From an uncultured Pseudomonadota bacterium (GTDB lineage: Bacteria; Myxococcota_A; UBA796; UBA9615), in contig CALCXL010000259.1 of NCBI GenBank assembly GCA_937907595.1, forward strand, positions 1 to 12,104: DNA of 12,104 nt. Reading direction: 5' to 3'. A program made the translations under genes and the position numbers. Within the stretch, counting starts at the first letter, position 1, and the number at the start of each line of letters is the position of its first letter. Of the stretch, positions 1-6,304 are shown piece after piece. The notes under the pieces were generated by a model. It worked only from the letters and a program-made list of their open reading frames with translations. It had not been told where the DNA came from and searched no databases.

Positions 1-115
1 CCGGGTCGCGGTCGACCAGCATCCTCAGGTCGGCGTCGGCCAACGCGGCCAGGTTGCGAACGATGGCGGGGCCCCAGTAGCCCGTTCCGACGACAGCGAT
101 CCCGGTGGGCTTCAT
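1..115 (-). CDS. Gfo/Idh/MocA-family NAD(P)-dependent oxidoreductase, N-terminal part (runs off the left edge)
   Basis: Thirty-eight codons are visible, starting at the ATG on the minus strand at 113-115. The protein begins with a short strand and then GTGYWGPAIVRN, followed by a helix and LRMLVDRDP. This is the Rossmann fold of the Gfo/Idh/MocA family: the glycine motif GxGYWG binds NAD(P), and the Asp at the end of the second strand (VDRD) usually contacts the ribose. The GYWG variant is typical of members acting on nucleotide-sugars or other sugars, such as UDP-N-acetylglucosamine or UDP-N-acetylglucosaminuronate 3-dehydrogenases of the WbpB/WlbA type. The substrate cannot be decided because the catalytic domain is outside the window. 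No Shine-Dalgarno lies before the ATG; a TAGGCT hexamer ends 6 nt upstream. The family call is firm, the substrate is not. Confidence 0.85.
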   Translation of the reverse strand, partial: MKPTGIAVVGTGYWGPAIVRNLAALADADLRMLVDRDP

Positions 116-121
116 GGCCGG

Positions 122-127
122 AGCCTA
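122..127 (-). promoter_or_regulatory. Candidate -10 element (TAGGCT) for a leaderless transcript of the oxidoreductase gene
   Basis: On the minus strand TAGGCT is followed by exactly 6 nt (ccggcc) and then the ATG at 115. That places the hexamer at -12 to -7 if transcription starts at the A of the start codon. TANNNT is the core of the sigma70 -10 consensus. The same hexamer with a nearly identical spacer (gcggcc) precedes the glycosyltransferase start at 7420. No good -35 was seen. Confidence 0.45.
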
Positions 128-164
128 GCAGCGGACCGACCGCCTTCGCGCCGCCCCAACGCCG

Positions 165-197
165 CCGCCCCCCCGGGAGCGGTTCCCGGGGGGGCGG
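165..197 (-). terminator. Perfect 14-bp GC hairpin, probable transcription terminator of the VWA gene
   Basis: Positions 165-178 (CCGCCCCCCCGGGA) and 184-197 (TCCCGGGGGGGCGG) are exact inverted complements with a 5-nt loop (GCGGT). The hairpin begins 23 bp beyond the stop of the VWA gene on the minus strand and lies upstream of the oxidoreductase gene, where a terminator would be expected. No T-tract follows on either strand. It is therefore a very stable stem but not a textbook intrinsic terminator, and it could also act as a Rho-assisted stop or an mRNA-stabilising 3' end. Confidence 0.55.
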
Positions 198-220
198 TGT
201 GCAGGCTCGATCGGTGGCGG

Positions 221-1642
221 CTACTTGCGGCGGGCCTTCCAGGCGCCGGCCGACTCCTCCTTGCTCAGCGAGTTCCGCTTGCGCTCCTGCTCCGGGGCCG
301 CGCCGCTGAAGGCCGCGTCGACCTCGCCGGCCAGTTCTTCGACCTCGGCCAGGTTGCTTTCCACCGTCGCGCTCTGCACGTAGGCGTTGTCGGCGCTGAC
401 CTTGGCCTTGTAGGTGCGGATGGCGTCGTCGGCCTGGTCGCGGCGGCCGTCCTGCACGGCGCGGGCGACGGTCTGGCGCAGGCTGTTGTACTCCTCGACC
501 ACCACCGAGCTGGCCCACGCGTCCTTGTCCAGGCCCTCCAGGTAGGCCTTGCGCTCACCCACCAGCTCCACCTTGTGGGCGTCGCCGACGCGCTGGGAGC
601 GGCGGGCGCCGTCCTCGGTCCAGTCCGCCTCCAGCTCGCCCAGGTTGAGGGCGCCCTGCTGGGCGGTGTCGGCCTGGAAGGTGACCCAGAAGCTGCGCTC
701 CTGCCCGCCCAGCATGGGGCCGACGGTGAAGGCGGCCTGGCGCCCCTCGTTGTGGATGGGGTAGCCGGCGGCGTCGATGAGGGTGACGCCGGGGCCGAGC
801 TGCAGCTTGATCTGCAGGCCCGAGGCGACGGTGCGGCCGGCGGAGGCGAACTCGTCGGCGAAGACCTCGGCCAGGGAGACCCCGTTCTGCAGGTAGTAGT
901 AGTTGCCGGTGCCGGCGTCGGCGAGGGAGGCCATGAGGCTCTCGTTGAAGTCGTCGCCCACGCCCACCGACGTCAGCACGAACTCGCGGCCGGCGGCCTT
1001 GCGGGCGCGGCGGACCAGGCCGTCGACGGTGGCGTCGCCGCGGTTGGGCAGGCCGTCGGAGATGAGGATGATGCGCGCGGCCCGGCCGTTGGCGGCGATT
1101 CCGTCCAGCTCCATGAGCGCGGCGTCCAGGCCCTCGGACATGTTGGTGGAGCCGCGGGCGCCCACGGCGTCGATGGCGCGGCGCCAGGCGGCGCGGGTGC
1201 CGGGGTTTGCGAAGGCCGAGCTGGCGGCCCACTGGGCGTGGTCGTCGTAGGTGACCAGGGCGAAGCGGTCGTCGGGGCCCAGCAGGTCCACCAGGGCGCG
1301 GGTGGCCGACTTCGCGTAGTCGATCTTGCTGCCGGCCATGGAGCCGGACTTGTCCAGCACCACCACGACGTCGGTGGGCACCCGGGCGATGGAGCGGGCG
1401 ACGTCGTCGGCGCGCAGCGTGATCTCCATGCGCACGGTGCCGTCGCCGTCCCGGAGGATGCGCTGGCGGTCCAGGCGGGTGGTGACGTGCACGCGGCCGC
1501 TGTTGGAGCCGCCGGTGACGACCGCGCCGGTGGCCATCGCCGAGTTGCCGGCGGGCAGCAGCTGCAGGACGGTCATCAGGGCCGCCGTCAAGGCGAGCAG
1601 GCTCCAGTCGATGGGCAGGGAGACAAGGCGGGGCTGGGACAT
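221..1642 (-). CDS. VWA (von Willebrand factor A) domain protein with N-terminal export signal or anchor
   Basis: The predicted protein is 473 aa. I chose the ATG at 1642 (MSQPRLVSLP) because GGAGG sits 7 nt upstream; an in-frame ATG at 1687 lacks such a site. Residues about 11-37 form a hydrophobic segment ending ANSAMA-like, a signal peptide or membrane anchor. A beta-rich stretch follows, then a VWA domain at about 90-270. It has a complete metal-ion-dependent adhesion site: D97-K-S99-G-S101, T166 in RGSTNMSEG and D195 in LISDGLPN. Such domains bind divalent metal and mediate protein-protein contacts in the envelope. After a beta-sandwich-like region, residues about 385-473 are helical and charged (EVEELAGEVDAAF, ending AWKARRK). 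The gene is divergent from the response regulator and shares a 204-bp intergenic region with it, so it is a candidate target. The ligand is unknown. Confidence 0.88.
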   Translation of the reverse strand: MSQPRLVSLPIDWSLLALTAALMTVLQLLPAGNSAMATGAVVTGGSNSGRVHVTTRLDRQRILRDGDGTVRMEITLRADDVARSIARVPTDVVVVLDKSGSMAGSKIDYAKSATRALVDLLGPDDRFALVTYDDHAQWAASSAFANPGTRAAWRRAIDAVGARGSTNMSEGLDAALMELDGIAANGRAARIILISDGLPNRGDATVDGLVRRARKAAGREFVLTSVGVGDDFNESLMASLADAGTGNYYYLQNGVSLAEVFADEFASAGRTVASGLQIKLQLGPGVTLIDAAGYPIHNEGRQAAFTVGPMLGGQERSFWVTFQADTAQQGALNLGELEADWTEDGARRSQRVGDAHKVELVGERKAYLEGLDKDAWASSVVVEEYNSLRQTVARAVQDGRRDQADDAIRTYKAKVSADNAYVQSATVESNLAEVEELAGEVDAAFSGAAPEQERKRNSLSKEESAGAWKARRK

Positions 1643-1766
1643 GGGGGAACCTCCGGGGGGACGGGCTCGCAAGGGGGATGCGAACATGGCGTCTCGAACT
1701 CGGAACCAGTCTGGGTCGGGAGCTGTCCCGGTCGGGCAACGCTTGGGTAAAACGGAGGCGCCCCCG

Positions 1767-1788
1767 GTTTACAAAGCGTTTACGCGGT
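1767..1788 (+). promoter_or_regulatory. Candidate OmpR/PhoB-type operator: GTTTAC direct repeat with 11-bp period
   Basis: GTTTAC at 1767-1772 recurs at 1778-1783, exactly one helical turn later (GTTTACAAAGC followed by GTTTACGCGGT). Direct repeats of about 6-7 bp at an 11-bp period are the classic site of winged-helix OmpR/PhoB regulators, which bind as head-to-tail dimers. The site lies 64 bp upstream of a gene for such a regulator, so autoregulation and control of the divergent VWA gene are plausible. The binding specificity is inferred. Confidence 0.5.
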
Positions 1789-1809
1789 CTTCGGCATCCG
1801 GGCGCACAG

Positions 1810-1815
1810 TAGAGT
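1810..1815 (+). promoter_or_regulatory. Possible -10 element (TAGAGT) of the two-component operon
   Basis: TAGAGT fits TANNNT and would start transcription near 1822, giving a leader of about 25 nt that contains the GGGAG ribosome-binding site. It lies downstream of the GTTTAC repeat. No -35 consensus is evident at 17 bp, which is common for activator-dependent promoters. Confidence 0.3.
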
Positions 1816-1846
1816 CGGGCCTCTCGCGGGCCCTGGGAGCCGATGA

Positions 1847-2530
1847 ATGAGCGCCAAACCCCGCATCCTGGTCGTCGAGGACGAGGACTCCATCCGCGTC
1901 GGCATCTGCGACGTGCTGGCCTTCAAGGGCTTCGATCCCGTGGGCATCGCCGACGGCAGCGAGGGCCTGCAGGAGGCCCTGAAGGGCGGCTTCGACCTGC
2001 TGCTGCTGGACGTCATGCTGCCCGGCGTCGACGGCTTCAGCATCTGCCGGCAGGCTCGGGCCGCGCACCCGAAGCAGGCGATCATGATGTTGACCGCGCG
2101 CGGCGACGAGGGATCGGTGCTGGAGGGCTTCTCCTCGGGCGCCGACGACTACGTCAGCAAGCCCTTCTCCCTGGCCCAGCTCATGGCCCGCGTGCAGGCC
2201 CTGGTGCGGCGGGCGGCGGAGACGAAGCAGGAGGCCTTCGCCGTGGGCGCGGTGCAGATCGACGCCGGCCGCCTGACCGCCAGCCGCGGTGAGGCGCAGG
2301 TGGAGCTCAGCCCCAGGGACGTGGAGGTGCTGACGGTGCTGGTGCGCGAGGAGGGCCGCGTGGTCAGCCGCGCCGACCTGCTGCGGGAGGTCTGGGGCTA
2401 CACCCGCCCGGACGCCCTGGAGACCCGCTGCGTGGACATGCACATCGCCAAGCTGCGCCGCAAGCTCAAGCCGGTCAGCCCCTCGATGATCGAGACGGTG
2501 CGCGGCGCCGGCTACCGCGTGCGCGCCTGA
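1847..2530 (+). CDS. OmpR/PhoB-family response regulator (receiver plus winged-helix DNA-binding domain)
   Basis: The protein is 227 aa, the usual length for this family. The receiver domain at about 5-118 carries the acidic pair E11/D12, the phospho-acceptor D55 in LLLLDVMLPG, T83 (MLTARGDE), Y102 and K105 in DDYVSKPF. All catalytic residues are therefore present. The C-terminal trans_reg_C domain at about 130-226 has the typical LSPRDVEVLTVLV helix, the recognition-helix region DMHIAKLRRKLKP and the closing hairpin ETVRGAGYRVRA. The ATG at 1847 is preceded by GGGAG about 8 nt upstream; an overlapping ATG at 1843 is in another frame. It is followed after 15 bp by its presumed partner kinase, and its likely operator lies just upstream. 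The signal and target genes cannot be read from the sequence. Confidence 0.95.
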   Translation: MSAKPRILVVEDEDSIRVGICDVLAFKGFDPVGIADGSEGLQEALKGGFDLLLLDVMLPGVDGFSICRQARAAHPKQAIMMLTARGDEGSVLEGFSSGADDYVSKPFSLAQLMARVQALVRRAAETKQEAFAVGAVQIDAGRLTASRGEAQVELSPRDVEVLTVLVREEGRVVSRADLLREVWGYTRPDALETRCVDMHIAKLRRKLKPVSPSMIETVRGAGYRVRA

Positions 2531-2536
2531 GCCTCC

Positions 2537-2548
2537 GAGGGATCCATT
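2537..2548 (+). promoter_or_regulatory. Ribosome-binding site and ATT start codon of the histidine kinase
   Basis: GAGGG at 2537-2541 precedes an in-frame ATT at 2546-2548 by 4 nt. Starting here gives (M)RRIR followed by about 20 hydrophobic residues, a standard positively charged membrane anchor. No ATG, GTG or TTG occurs in this frame between the regulator stop (2528-2530) and GTG 2591. GTG 2591 has no Shine-Dalgarno and would cut the membrane segment in half. Confidence 0.6.
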
Positions 2549-5200
2549 CGACGCATCCGCCTCCTGCTGCTGACCCTGACCGCCCTGCTGGTGCTGGGCG
2601 TGGGGCTCTTGGTGGAGCGGTCCCTGGACAGCATTCACGACGGCGAGTCCATGCGGCACCAGATCGTGGCCGATCGCATGTTCGACGCCATGGAGGAGGA
2701 GCTGTCCGACCTGATCGAGGCCGAGGAGGCCCGCTCGTTCCTGGAGTACCGGTACTTCTACGCGCCCGAGGGCGGCCGGCGGGAGGCCCTGACCCGCTCG
2801 CCCCTGAGCCGGCCGGCCGGGCCGGACTACATCGTCGGCTACTTCCAGCTGGAGCCCGACGGCACCCTCAACTCGCCTCGTCGCCCCCTGGACACCGCCC
2901 GCGCGCAGCGGGACTACGGCTGGGAGGAGACCCCGGACCTGCAGTCCGAGGAGCAGCAGCTGGCGGAGCTGACGTCGGGCCTGCGGGAGCAGATGGCGGC
3001 GCGCTGGGAGAGCCTGGTGGAGGAGGGCATCGTCAGCGCCGAGCCCCAGGTCACCACGGCGTCGCGGCGCGAGCCGGACCCGGCGCCCGCGAGCACCCGC
3101 CGCAAGAAGGAGCGCAAGGAGGACGACCTCAAGGCCCGCAAGCGCAACCTGTCCAAGAGCAAGGCCGCGCCGGAGCCCACGCCGGAGGCCCGCAACCAGA
3201 AGGAGGTGCTGGACACCTTCAACCGCGGCGCCTCCAAGCGCGCCGCCCGCTCCACCAAGAGCGAGCCCGTCTCCACGGACAACGCCTACTTCCAGCGGCC
3301 CGAGGAGCCCGACGCGGTGGCCGACGCCGACCTGCCGGAGGTGGAGCCGCCCCAGAGCCTGGGCCAGGCGGTGGACTCGATGCCGTCGCGGCAGCAGAGC
3401 AGCTCGGGGCCCCGGGCGAACCGCGAGCGATCCTGGGGCCTCCCGGCGCTGCGTCGCCGGGCCCCTGCGTCCCAGAGCGCGACGGCGCCCGAGGCGGAGC
3501 CGCTGCAGGCGGAGGTCCTGGGGGAGGCGAAGGAGGAGGCGGACGAAGGAGGCGCGACCGCCTCGGTGGCCGCGGCCGTCGACGACGCCGACGCGAACGC
3601 AGCCGAGATCTGGCCCGACGAGGACGTCGACCCACGCGCCGACGCCGCGAACGCCGACGCCTTCGCCGACGATCGGCGCACGGCCGGCCTGCCGTTCCCC
3701 GCCCCCAGTCTGTCGGTCGGGGACGCGACGGCGCGCGATGAGGCCCAGGGCTTCGAGCCAGAGTCCGACGAGCTCGCCCAGGCTGGGGAGACCGAGCGCA
3801 GCGGGGAGCTCGCGGACGCCGAGGAGCCGGACGCCGACCCGACGCCGCTGGAGGCTCCGCCCGCCCAGGAGGCGCTGGAGCAGGAGGAGGTCGCCCAGGA
3901 GGTGGCCGTCGCGTCCGAGGCCGCCCGGGAGATGCAGCCCGAGCCGACGATCGCGCCGCCCCCCTCGCGCAACGCCGAGGCGTCGATGGAGACGAGCCGC
4001 GCCGACCGGCAGGCCCTCAAGGACAGCGCCGCTGCCGTCTCCCTGGCCGGGGAGCTGGAGGGGGCGGGGCCGACCTCGGACCTGGTCGACGTGCGAATCT
4101 CCCCCCTGCGCGGCCTGCGCGTGGACGGCGAGCACCTGGTGCTGCACCGCTCGGTGCGGGTGGGCGGCATGACCTGGCGGCAGGGCCTGGTGTTGCGGGT
4201 GGCCGACCTCATCGAGCAGCTGCAGGGCCAGGTGCTGGACGAGGAGCTGGCGGGCTTCGTGGACCTGCGCTGGGGCGTGCCCTCGTCCCACGGTCCGGCC
4301 GAGCCCCCGTCCCCCGGCTCCTTCCGCTTCGGCCACCAGTTCGCGGCGCCCTTCACGGCCCTGGCCGCCACCGCGACCCTCAGCAAGCTGCCCCAGGAGG
4401 GCCGGGACCCGCAGAGCTGGGTGCTGCTGCTCTCCCTGCTGCTGGGGGTCGTCGGCCTGGTGGGCTTCGGCGCCCTGCACCGCATGGTGTCGGTGGTGGT
4501 GCAGTTCGCCGAGCGCCGCAACAACTTCGTCGCCGCGGTCAGCCACGAGCTCAAGACGCCCCTGACGGCGATCCGCATGTACGGCGAGATCCTGCGCGAG
4601 GGCATGGTCCCCTCGGAAGAGAAGCGGCAGGAGTACTACGTCACCATCACCGCCGAGTCCGAGCGGCTGTCGCGGCTCATCGACAACGTGCTCGAGCTGT
4701 CGCGCCTGGAGAAGGGCACGCGGTCGGTGCACCCCACCTTGGGCGCCATCGGGCCGGTGCTGGAGGACGTGGCCCGCACCCTTCGACCCCACGCCCGGAA
4801 CATGGGCTTCGAGCTGGAGCTGGACGTGGAGCCGGGCCTGCCGTCGGCCTCCTTCGACCGCGACGCCCTGCAGCAGGTGCTGATCAACCTGGTGGACAAC
4901 GCCCTGAAGTTCGCCCAGGGCTCCGACCAGAAGGTGGTGACGCTGACCTGCGAGCGCGTGGGCGACGAGCTGATGCTGCGGGTGCGCGACCGCGGGCCCG
5001 GGGTGCCGGCGGTGCAGGTGGCGCGGGTGTTCCAGCCCTTCTTCCGCGGCGAGCGCGAGCTGACGCGGCGCACGAAGGGCACGGGCATCGGCCTGGCGCT
5101 GGTGCAGGGGCTGGTGCAGCAGATGGGCGGGCGGGTGAAGGCCCGGAACCACCCCCAGGGCGGCTTCGAGGTGTCGATCATCCTGAGCGCGGCGGCGTAG
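2546..5200 (+). CDS. Sensor histidine kinase with a long low-complexity insert in the extracytoplasmic sensor region
   Basis: From the ATT start the protein is 884 aa, about twice the usual length. TM1 is at about 6-24. The sensor region runs to about 622 and is split: a helical first part (about 30-165, with RYFYAPEGG and IVGYFQLEPDG), a disordered insert (about 170-495) and a folded second part (about 505-600, with LHRSVRVGGMTWRQGL). The insert is K/R-rich at first (about 183-245), then Glu/Asp/Ala/Pro-rich. TM2 is at about 625-645 and leads to HisKA with no clear HAMP domain. H667 in VSHELKTPLTAI is the phosphorylation site. The ATPase domain has the N box (INLVDNALKF, N785), G1 (DRGPGVP, D815), an F box (FQPFFRGE) and G2 (GTGIGL, 845-850), so all catalytic motifs are intact. 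It lies 15 bp after the response regulator, its likely partner. The signal is unknown. The kinase identity is certain; the exact start is less so. Confidence 0.93.
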   Translation: MRRIRLLLLTLTALLVLGVGLLVERSLDSIHDGESMRHQIVADRMFDAMEEELSDLIEAEEARSFLEYRYFYAPEGGRREALTRSPLSRPAGPDYIVGYFQLEPDGTLNSPRRPLDTARAQRDYGWEETPDLQSEEQQLAELTSGLREQMAARWESLVEEGIVSAEPQVTTASRREPDPAPASTRRKKERKEDDLKARKRNLSKSKAAPEPTPEARNQKEVLDTFNRGASKRAARSTKSEPVSTDNAYFQRPEEPDAVADADLPEVEPPQSLGQAVDSMPSRQQSSSGPRANRERSWGLPALRRRAPASQSATAPEAEPLQAEVLGEAKEEADEGGATASVAAAVDDADANAAEIWPDEDVDPRADAANADAFADDRRTAGLPFPAPSLSVGDATARDEAQGFEPESDELAQAGETERSGELADAEEPDADPTPLEAPPAQEALEQEEVAQEVAVASEAAREMQPEPTIAPPPSRNAEASMETSRADRQALKDSAAAVSLAGELEGAGPTSDLVDVRISPLRGLRVDGEHLVLHRSVRVGGMTWRQGLVLRVADLIEQLQGQVLDEELAGFVDLRWGVPSSHGPAEPPSPGSFRFGHQFAAPFTALAATATLSKLPQEGRDPQSWVLLLSLLLGVVGLVGFGALHRMVSVVVQFAERRNNFVAAVSHELKTPLTAIRMYGEILREGMVPSEEKRQEYYVTITAESERLSRLIDNVLELSRLEKGTRSVHPTLGAIGPVLEDVARTLRPHARNMGFELELDVEPGLPSASFDRDALQQVLINLVDNALKFAQGSDQKVVTLTCERVGDELMLRVRDRGPGVPAVQVARVFQPFFRGERELTRRTKGTGIGLALVQGLVQQMGGRVKARNHPQGGFEVSIILSAAA

Positions 5201-5201
5201 G

Positions 5202-5227
5202 AGCCAGCCGGACAGCGGGTGCTGGTT
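5202..5227 (+). other. Inverted repeat between the kinase and exported-protein genes
   Basis: AGCCAGC (5202-5208) can pair with GCTGGTT (5221-5227), a 7-bp stem with one G-U pair and a 12-nt loop. It starts just after the kinase stop. It could weakly terminate the upstream transcript, or it may be incidental. No T-tract follows. Confidence 0.25.
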
Positions 5228-5232
5228 GGCAC

Positions 5233-5238
5233 TACCAT
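5233..5238 (+). promoter_or_regulatory. Candidate -10 element (TACCAT) for a leaderless transcript of the exported-protein gene
   Basis: TACCAT is followed by exactly 6 nt (gccggc) and then the TTG at 5245. This is the same TANNNT-N6-start layout as at 115(-), 7420(-) and 8545(-). No Shine-Dalgarno precedes the TTG. If this is right, the gene can be transcribed separately from the two-component operon. Confidence 0.4.
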
Positions 5239-5244
5239 GCCGGC

Positions 5245-6276
5245 TTGCCGAACTTCCGCCCCCTGCTCGCCGCCCTGCTCACCCTGCTCTTCGCCGCCCC
5301 CGTGGGCGCCGCGGAGGGCGACGCGGAGCCGTCGGTGGAGGTCGAGGAGGCGCCCGCCCCCAAGGCGCCCCGCAAGATCACGGGCAGGAACTGCCTGGGC
5401 CAGCCCCAGCCCGCGGCGGTGATGCGCTCGCTGTTCGGCATCAAGTACGGCGAGTGGGGGCTGGAGGAGCGGCTGAGCGTGGGCGCCTGCGTCCCGCTGT
5501 GGAAGGACAAGGGGATCCTCTTCGACCTCAGCGCCTTCGAGGCCGGCTTCTTGCTGCACGCGACGCCGATCTACGCGATGCCGGGCGCCTACATGACCTT
5601 CGCGCCGCTGTCGATCCTGTCGTTCATGGTGGAGGGGGCGCCGATCTTCTACTGGCCCATCAACGTCTCCTCGGCCGGCTACTACCCCATCGCCAGCTAC
5701 GACTCCGACTTCAGCAAGGCGGCGCTGCCCGCGGAGGACGGCGGCACGGCCCTGGGCTGGTACGTGCGCTTCGGGGCCAACCTGCAGCTGGCGGTGCCCA
5801 TCGGCCCGATCCGCCTCATCGTCGTCGACTCCGTGCGCTTCGAGCACTTCAGCATCGGCGATCAGCCCTTCTACTTTCACAACCGCAACGACCTGCCGGC
5901 GGCGCGCAACGACTGGTTCGTGGACAACACGGCCATCGTGCTGGCGGAGCTGCGGCCCCACGTGAACGTGCGGGTGCGGCTGGGCGTCAACGATCAGCTG
6001 ATCATGAACCTGGGCGGGAACAAGATCTCCAACGCCGTGCGCGGCGTGATGATGATCAACTTCGAGAAGGTGGGGCCGCGCATCCGCGACTTCATGCCGA
6101 TCCTGGCTGTGGGCGGCCGCACCCACCACCCCATCCGCCAGGGCGACTTCAACTTCATCGTCGCCCTCAGCTTCGCCGTCGACCTGTCCCGCACCGTCGA
6201 CCCCAGCGAGCGCAAGGGGAAGCGGTCGAAGAAGACCGCGGACTTCGTGATGCCGCCGCTGCCTTTCGCAGGCTGA
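5245..6276 (+). CDS. Exported protein of unknown function, probable outer-membrane beta-barrel
   Basis: The protein is 343 aa from a TTG start at 5245. No other start exists nearby in frame, and the TTG gives a clean signal peptide (residues 1 to about 22: one Arg, a Leu/Ala core and GAA before the acidic mature N-terminus). A Pro/Lys linker at about 28-45 follows. From about 60 onward there are many short alternating-polarity strands rich in aromatic residues (FDLSAFEAGFLLHA, ALGWYVRFGANLQLAVP, FNFIVALSFAVDLS), with Gly/Asp/Asn-rich turns. This is the look of an outer-membrane barrel. The tail is basic (ERKGKRSKK) and ends PPLPFAG, not in the terminal Phe of many barrels. I do not recognise the family. 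The gene lies 44 bp after the kinase on the same strand and converges on the glycosyltransferase. Confidence 0.75.
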   Translation: MPNFRPLLAALLTLLFAAPVGAAEGDAEPSVEVEEAPAPKAPRKITGRNCLGQPQPAAVMRSLFGIKYGEWGLEERLSVGACVPLWKDKGILFDLSAFEAGFLLHATPIYAMPGAYMTFAPLSILSFMVEGAPIFYWPINVSSAGYYPIASYDSDFSKAALPAEDGGTALGWYVRFGANLQLAVPIGPIRLIVVDSVRFEHFSIGDQPFYFHNRNDLPAARNDWFVDNTAIVLAELRPHVNVRVRLGVNDQLIMNLGGNKISNAVRGVMMINFEKVGPRIRDFMPILAVGGRTHHPIRQGDFNFIVALSFAVDLSRTVDPSERKGKRSKKTADFVMPPLPFAG

Positions 6277-6304
6277 CGGGTCCGGGGCGACTGCGGGCCG
6301 GCCC

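Larger units (their letters stand above)
1643..1846. promoter_or_regulatory. Divergent intergenic regulatory region between the VWA gene and the two-component operon
   Basis: These 204 bp separate two divergent starts and should hold both promoters. The core at about 1743-1784 is the only AT-enriched part. It contains GTAAAAC (1747-1753) facing two GTTTAC repeats (1767-1772 and 1778-1783). A TAGAGT hexamer at 1810-1815 is a possible -10 for the plus-strand operon. No convincing -10 was seen for the VWA gene. Confidence 0.6.

Noticed and set aside
1643..1687. Upstream ATG at 1687 for the VWA gene
   Set aside because: ATG 1642 has a GGAGG ribosome-binding site at ideal spacing. The extra 15 residues are Pro/Arg-rich and would precede the export signal.
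197..1750. Plus-strand open frame of 517 codons opposite the VWA gene
   Set aside because: The minus strand encodes a recognisable VWA domain with an intact metal site. The plus-strand translation is Val/Gly/Ala/His-rich and has no recognisable features.
1769..5152. Very long minus-strand open frame (1127 codons) opposite the two-component genes
   Set aside because: It lies exactly antisense to a response regulator and histidine kinase with complete catalytic motifs. Its translation is repetitive His/Gln/Leu/Arg sequence, typical of the complement of GC-biased coding DNA.
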